From the NCBI GenBank assembly GCA_044358015.1, contig JBIKOO010000061.1, positions 1 through 9,890 of the forward strand: DNA of 9,890 nucleotides, given 5' to 3'. Source of the stretch: Casp-actino8 sp044358015. GTDB taxonomy: Bacteria > Actinomycetota > Acidimicrobiia > Acidimicrobiales > Ilumatobacteraceae. Positions within the stretch are counted from its first letter, which is position 1, and the number at the start of each line of letters is the position of its first letter. This document shows positions 6,416 to 9,890 of the stretch, one piece after another. The translations under genes were made by a program, and so were the position numbers. Under the pieces are notes generated by a model that saw nothing but the letters and a program-made list of their open reading frames with translations, was not told the DNA's origin and ran no database searches.

Positions 6416-7354
6416 ATGAATGGGTTGTTGGCTGTCGCGGATCTCCGAGGAGATCCGCGACGCCGCGCTCATGATCGGCGCATGCGCCGTTTGTTAGGTG
6501 GATCAGCGATCATCACGATTATCGTGAGTGGGCTGATTTTGTTTGTTTTGGCTCGTGGCACCCTTGACTTCCTGAGTTCAATTAACTGGGATTTCGGCAT
6601 TCTGCGCGACATGAGTACCGCCCCAGGTTGGTTCCCTCGGCGCGAACGTTTTGACCTGCTCACGATCTTTTTCGGCAGTGTCATCATGGGATTGATCGCC
6701 ATGTTGGTCGCAGTACCGCTTGGTTTAGGCACGGCCGTTTATCTCAGCGAATTTGCTCCGTCGAAGGTTCGCAAAATTTTGAAACCAATCGTTGAAGTTT
6801 TGGCTGGCATTCCGTCGGTCATCGTCGGTTATTTCGCTTTGAAATTCATCGCTCCAAATATTGTGAGCCCCATTTTTTCGCCCGATCAACCCCGCAACAT
6901 GTTGGTCGCTGGTTTAGCCATCGGTGTTTTAGTTGTGCCGATCATGGCGTCAATTAGTGAAGACGCACTGCGGGCCGTCCCATCGTCGTTACGTGAAGCT
7001 AGTTATGGCATTGGCGCGCGCAAGAGCACGACCACTATTCGTGTCGTTATCCCAGCAGCTGTTTCAGGAATTGTTGCTGCCTTCATCATCGCGACGTCGC
7101 GAGCAATCGGCGAAACCATGGTGGCTGCGATGGCCGGTGGCCGCGATGGTTCGGGACCGCGCACATTGAATCCGCTTGACCCCGGTCTCACAATGACCGC
7201 GGCGATGACCAACGCAGCAGGTGGTACCGATCAAGTGAATGCAGGTGCACCATTCCAAGTTTTGTTCTTTGTTGGTTTGCTCTTGTTTTTAATGACGATG
7301 ACGCTGAACGTCATCGGAGACCGTTTCGTTCAACGCGTTCGGCAGCAGTACTAG
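6416..7354 (+). CDS. pstC: PstC, phosphate ABC transporter permease
   Basis: PstC is one of the two integral membrane subunits that form the phosphate channel with PstA. From ATG 6416 it is 312 residues: a basic cytoplasmic N-terminus with DLRGDPRRR (9-17), a first membrane helix at about 30-46, then the BPD-transport permease domain. Its EAA loop, which contacts the PstB ATPase, begins at E194 (EASYGIGA) and ends near P213. The IGETM segment typical of PstC follows. ATG 6416 has only a weak GAGG (6403-6406) within the pstS end. An earlier in-frame ATG at 6392 overlaps pstS and is less likely; ATG 6482 (MRRLLGG) would still keep every membrane helix. A strong hairpin covers codons 7-16, so the start choice decides whether it is coding or leader. 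Confidence 0.95.
   Translation: MNGLLAVADLRGDPRRRAHDRRMRRLLGGSAIITIIVSGLILFVLARGTLDFLSSINWDFGILRDMSTAPGWFPRRERFDLLTIFFGSVIMGLIAMLVAVPLGLGTAVYLSEFAPSKVRKILKPIVEVLAGIPSVIVGYFALKFIAPNIVSPIFSPDQPRNMLVAGLAIGVLVVPIMASISEDALRAVPSSLREASYGIGARKSTTTIRVVIPAAVSGIVAAFIIATSRAIGETMVAAMAGGRDGSGPRTLNPLDPGLTMTAAMTNAAGGTDQVNAGAPFQVLFFVGLLLFLMTMTLNVIGDRFVQRVRQQY
6434..6461 (+). repeat. Perfect 12-bp inverted repeat at the pstS/pstC junction
   Basis: GTCGCGGATCTC (6434-6445) and GAGATCCGCGAC (6450-6461) are exact reverse complements separated by the four-base loop CGAG. In RNA this is the strongest stem-loop noticed in the window. It lies 24 bases after the pstS stop, inside the first codons of pstC as annotated. 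No T-run follows, so it is not an intrinsic terminator. In other bacteria stem-loops after the binding-protein gene protect the upstream message from 3' exonucleases and keep the binding protein in excess; that role here is inferred. Confidence 0.85.
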
Positions 7355-7360
7355 GACATC

Positions 7361-8305
7361 ATGGCTATCGTCACCGAATCTCAGCGCTCAGTCACTCGTA
7401 GTGAAGTACAAAAAGCAATTACTCGGCAAAGTCGACACTTGCCATCAATTGCGCTTGGTGTTGTCCTTCTAGTTGCTGTCTCTTTTACATTGCTCACATT
7501 GTTTGCTCTTCTGGCTCGGATTATTACTCAAGCCATTCCTGCATTGACGGAAAAAGGCACTGGGTTCTTGACCGACACCATCGGTTCAGAAGCTAGCAAA
7601 GTCGGTATTTGGCCTGGTTTGTTTGGTTCATTCGGAATCGGTCTCGGAGTTCTATTGATTGCTGTTCCACTTGGTGTGGGCGCGGCGATCTATCTTGAGG
7701 AATACGCTAAGAAAAATGCCATGACGCGTTTCATCGTGGTGAATATCCGCAACCTCGCTGGTGTTCCTGCGGTGATTTACGGCGTGCTCGGACTCATCAT
7801 TTTTGTGGGTTGGCTGAAGCCAGTCACCAATGGCGGAAGTGTGATTGCCGCCGCTCTTACATTGGCCATTTTGGTTTTACCTGTCGTCATCATTACGAGC
7901 ATGGAAGCGATTCGAGCCGTTCCGAGTGGCTTGCGCGATGCTGGGTACGGCATTGGTGCGTCTCGTTGGGAAGTGACACGAGATCATGTGATGCCGTACG
8001 CGATGCCCGGAATTCTGACGGGAACGGTATTGGCTTTGGCGCGTGCGCTTGGTGAAGCAGCGCCGCTCATCATGATTGGTGCGATCACTGGGTTACTTCC
8101 CGAAACTTCACTGTCCGGGAAATTCACAGCTATCCCGATGTTGATTTACAGCTGGTCAGGTCGCCCCGACTCTGGCGAGAGCAGTGTCGGTTGGTCAAAT
8201 GCCGCGGCTGCTGCAGGTCTTGTTCTGTTGGTGTTGGTTCTGGCATTCAACGTTGTCGGAATTTTGTTACGTAATCATTTTGAAGCGAAGCGAGTGGGTT
8301 CATGA
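7361..8305 (+). CDS. pstA: PstA, phosphate ABC transporter permease
   Basis: PstA is the second membrane subunit of the phosphate importer and pairs with PstC. The 314-residue protein starts at ATG 7361, 6 bases after the pstC stop, with a short AGGA (7353-7356) overlapping that stop. A polar N-terminus of about 26 residues precedes the first membrane helix (about 30-52). The permease domain includes PLGVGAAIYLEEY, the conserved stretch AGVPAVIYGVLGL, and an EAA loop beginning at D193 (DAGYGIGASRW) that couples to PstB. The RALGEAAPLIMIGA segment follows and is characteristic of PstA as against PstC. Its stop overlaps an in-frame ATG of the pstB frame as ATGA. Confidence 0.96.
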   Translation: MAIVTESQRSVTRSEVQKAITRQSRHLPSIALGVVLLVAVSFTLLTLFALLARIITQAIPALTEKGTGFLTDTIGSEASKVGIWPGLFGSFGIGLGVLLIAVPLGVGAAIYLEEYAKKNAMTRFIVVNIRNLAGVPAVIYGVLGLIIFVGWLKPVTNGGSVIAAALTLAILVLPVVIITSMEAIRAVPSGLRDAGYGIGASRWEVTRDHVMPYAMPGILTGTVLALARALGEAAPLIMIGAITGLLPETSLSGKFTAIPMLIYSWSGRPDSGESSVGWSNAAAAAGLVLLVLVLAFNVVGILLRNHFEAKRVGS

Positions 8306-8370
8306 TGAATCACGAAGGTGCTGGCAAATCAAGCGTGGCAGCGACAGCAGTTCCGCTTATCTCAGAGGTC

Positions 8371-8376
8371 AAGGAG
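8371..8376 (+). promoter_or_regulatory. Ribosome binding site fixing the pstB start
   Basis: AAGGAG lies six bases before ATG 8383. The two upstream ATG codons at 8302 and 8305 have only a weak GAGTGGG before them, so this site favours the 267-residue form of PstB. Confidence 0.75.
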
Positions 8377-8382
8377 CGCCAC

Positions 8383-9186
8383 ATGGCAACTGAAAACAAC
8401 GAACTTCCGGTTTTTGCGGTGAAGGACTTGAGCGTGAAATACGGCGAGTTCCGAGCCGTTCGTGATGTCACGCTCGATATTCGTGAACACGAAATCACTG
8501 CATTCATTGGTCCGTCGGGTTGCGGCAAAACAACAGTTTTGCGTTGCCTGAACCGGATGAATGATTTCATTGACTCGGCCAGGGTTGAGGGTCTCGTTGA
8601 ATATCACGGTGCTGACCTGTACAACTCTGAGGTCAACCCCAACGAAGTTCGTCGTCGAATCGGCATGGTATTCCAAAAGCCCAACCCATTTCCGAAGAGT
8701 ATTTTTGACAATGTTGCTTACGGCCCACGATTGGTCGGCAAAATGTCGAAGTCTGATTTGAACGATTTAGTGGAACGTTCATTGCGTCGCGCGGCCTTGT
8801 GGGATGAAGTCAAGGACCGTCTGAAAGCCTCGGCGCTTGGTTTGTCGGGCGGTCAGCAACAACGATTGTGCATCGCTCGCTGTATCGCCGTCGAGCCTGA
8901 TGTCATCTTGATGGACGAGCCGTGTTCTGCGCTTGACCCCATTGCCACGGCACGTATTGAAGACTTGATGCAAGAAATTAAGAAGGACTACACGATCATT
9001 ATCGTGACGCACAATATGCAGCAGGCTGCTCGTGTGAGTGACCGAACTGCCTTCTTTACGACAGAAGTGAATACTGAGAGCGACCGTCGAACCGGAGTTA
9101 TGGTTGAGTTTGATCTGACGCAAAAGATGTTCTCGGTGCCATCAGATGAACGAACCGAGTCCTATGTGACCGGGAGATTTGGCTGA
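8383..9186 (+). CDS. pstB: PstB, phosphate ABC transporter ATP-binding protein
   Basis: PstB is the cytoplasmic ATPase that drives phosphate import through PstCA. With ATG 8383 it has 267 residues, close to the family norm of about 250-260. All nucleotide-binding motifs are present: Y20 stacking on adenine, Walker A GPSGCGKTT (43-51), Q-loop Q98 in VFQKPNPFP (a PstB signature), ABC signature LSGGQQQR (154-161), Walker B VILMDEP (174-180, catalytic E179), and H-loop H210 in VTHNM. The frame stays open back to ATG 8302, which overlaps the pstA stop and would add a 27-residue polar extension; the strong Shine-Dalgarno argues for 8383, but the longer form cannot be excluded. One small oddity is ARCIA (C167), where ARAIA is commoner. 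Confidence 0.96.
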   Translation: MATENNELPVFAVKDLSVKYGEFRAVRDVTLDIREHEITAFIGPSGCGKTTVLRCLNRMNDFIDSARVEGLVEYHGADLYNSEVNPNEVRRRIGMVFQKPNPFPKSIFDNVAYGPRLVGKMSKSDLNDLVERSLRRAALWDEVKDRLKASALGLSGGQQQRLCIARCIAVEPDVILMDEPCSALDPIATARIEDLMQEIKKDYTIIIVTHNMQQAARVSDRTAFFTTEVNTESDRRTGVMVEFDLTQKMFSVPSDERTESYVTGRFG

Positions 9187-9196
9187 GGAGCAGAAA

Positions 9197-9890
9197 ATGA
9201 CTGAAGCTCGCAAAATATTCCATCGTGATCTGGGCGATGTTCAACAAGAACTGGTGCGAATTTCTGCAGGGGTCGTTGAAAGTATCCCGAAGTGCACCGC
9301 AGTTCTCCTTGAACAAGATCTAGCTGGTGCCGAAACCATGATCATGGCCGATGACGAAATTGATGCGCGCACCATTGATCTTGAAGATCGATGTATTCAG
9401 ATCTTGGCGCTGCAGGCTCCTGTGGCCGGAGAACTTCGACAAGTGATATCAGCGCTCAAGATTTGTGCCGAAATTGAACGGTCGGCTGACTTGGTGGTCA
9501 ATATTTGTAAGGCCGCCCGGCGAATTTATGGTCACGATTTCGATCCCAAGTTGCGGGGTTTGGTCTTGAAGATGTCCGAACAGGCTCGTCACCTATTCAG
9601 CGAAGCCACTAGCGCGTATATGACTATGGATGCACCACGAGCGGCTGCGATTGACGACATGGACTCGTTCTTGGATGACCTGCAACGCCAATTCATTCAG
9701 GCAATTTTTGAATCGCACGCAGCGGGTCGCATTGACCTTCAGGTTGCGATTCAGTTGGCGGTCGTGGCGCGTTTCTACGAACGTATCGGTGACCATGCGG
9801 TGAACATTGGCGAAAAAGTTCGCTTCCAAGTGACCGGTTTGCCCCCAGTCCACTCAGGTGCGGCCCGTCATCGTCAACGGGTTATTGGTG
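9197..9890 (+). CDS. phoU: PhoU, phosphate transport and Pho signalling regulator, 3'-partial
   Basis: PhoU is a peripheral all-helical protein that links the Pst transporter to the Pho sensor kinase and limits phosphate uptake when phosphate is plentiful. The frame starts at ATG 9197 with GAGGAG six bases upstream, 10 bases after pstB. It is open for 231 codons to the end of the window, so the stop lies just beyond. The two repeats of the fold are visible, each with its metal-binding ExxxD motif: E94-D98 in EIERSADLVVNI and E195-D199 in YERIGDHAVNIGE. Typical PhoU proteins have about 215-240 residues, and the last visible residues (GLPPVHSGAARHRQRVIG) look like a disordered tail, so little is missing. 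Confidence 0.94.
   Translation, partial: MTEARKIFHRDLGDVQQELVRISAGVVESIPKCTAVLLEQDLAGAETMIMADDEIDARTIDLEDRCIQILALQAPVAGELRQVISALKICAEIERSADLVVNICKAARRIYGHDFDPKLRGLVLKMSEQARHLFSEATSAYMTMDAPRAAAIDDMDSFLDDLQRQFIQAIFESHAAGRIDLQVAIQLAVVARFYERIGDHAVNIGEKVRFQVTGLPPVHSGAARHRQRVIG

Noticed and set aside
6434..6461. Intrinsic terminator at the pstS/pstC junction
   Set aside because: The stem is strong but no T-run follows, and pstCAB-phoU continue downstream in the same operon.
1..9890. CRISPR array, insertion sequence, phage or defence genes, tRNA or rRNA
   Set aside because: No regularly spaced repeats, transposase or integrase motifs, or structural RNA signatures were seen; every large open frame has an ordinary housekeeping or metabolic assignment.

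Overview
The window looks like a chromosomal segment of an actinobacterium (Actinomycetota) of intermediate GC content. The strongest marker is a WhiB-family iron-sulfur regulator, a family confined to actinobacteria and their phages. A non-Streptomyces, non-Mycobacterium lineage such as the aquatic Acidimicrobiia would fit the moderate GC and gene set, but that is inference and no rRNA or other phylogenetic marker is present.

Layout. Positions 1-2076 (+) hold the C-terminal 691 codons of a GH78 alpha-L-rhamnosidase-like glycoside hydrolase whose start lies upstream of the window. A 58-residue TatA (2073-2249, +) overlaps its stop codon by 4 bases. Converging on it is whiB (2298-2549, -), with a hairpin-bearing 48-bp gap between the two. 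A divergent intergenic stretch (2550-2843) separates whiB from an uncharacterised 88-residue ORF (2844-3110, +), which sits 40 bp upstream of polyphosphate kinase ppk1 (3151-5226, +). After a 134-bp regulatory region comes the high-affinity phosphate transport operon pstS-pstC-pstA-pstB-phoU (5361 to the window end, +). phoU is still open at the last base.

How the genes work together. From about 3.15 kb onward the window is a phosphate island. PstS captures orthophosphate outside the membrane, PstC and PstA form the channel, PstB powers import, PhoU gives negative feedback to transport and the Pho signalling system, and Ppk1 polymerises the gamma-phosphate of ATP into polyphosphate as a store. 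No response regulator or sensor kinase gene is in the window. The upstream hydrolase, tatA and whiB are separate functions.

Most of this is well-known core metabolism, and I see no mobile element, CRISPR array, tRNA, rRNA or phage remnant. The parts worth a second look are small: a perfect 12-bp hairpin at the pstS/pstC junction, a possible Pho box and a leader hairpin before pstS, an SD-less TTG start of ppk1 directly behind a hairpin, the unknown 88-residue protein, and an extra cysteine in WhiB.
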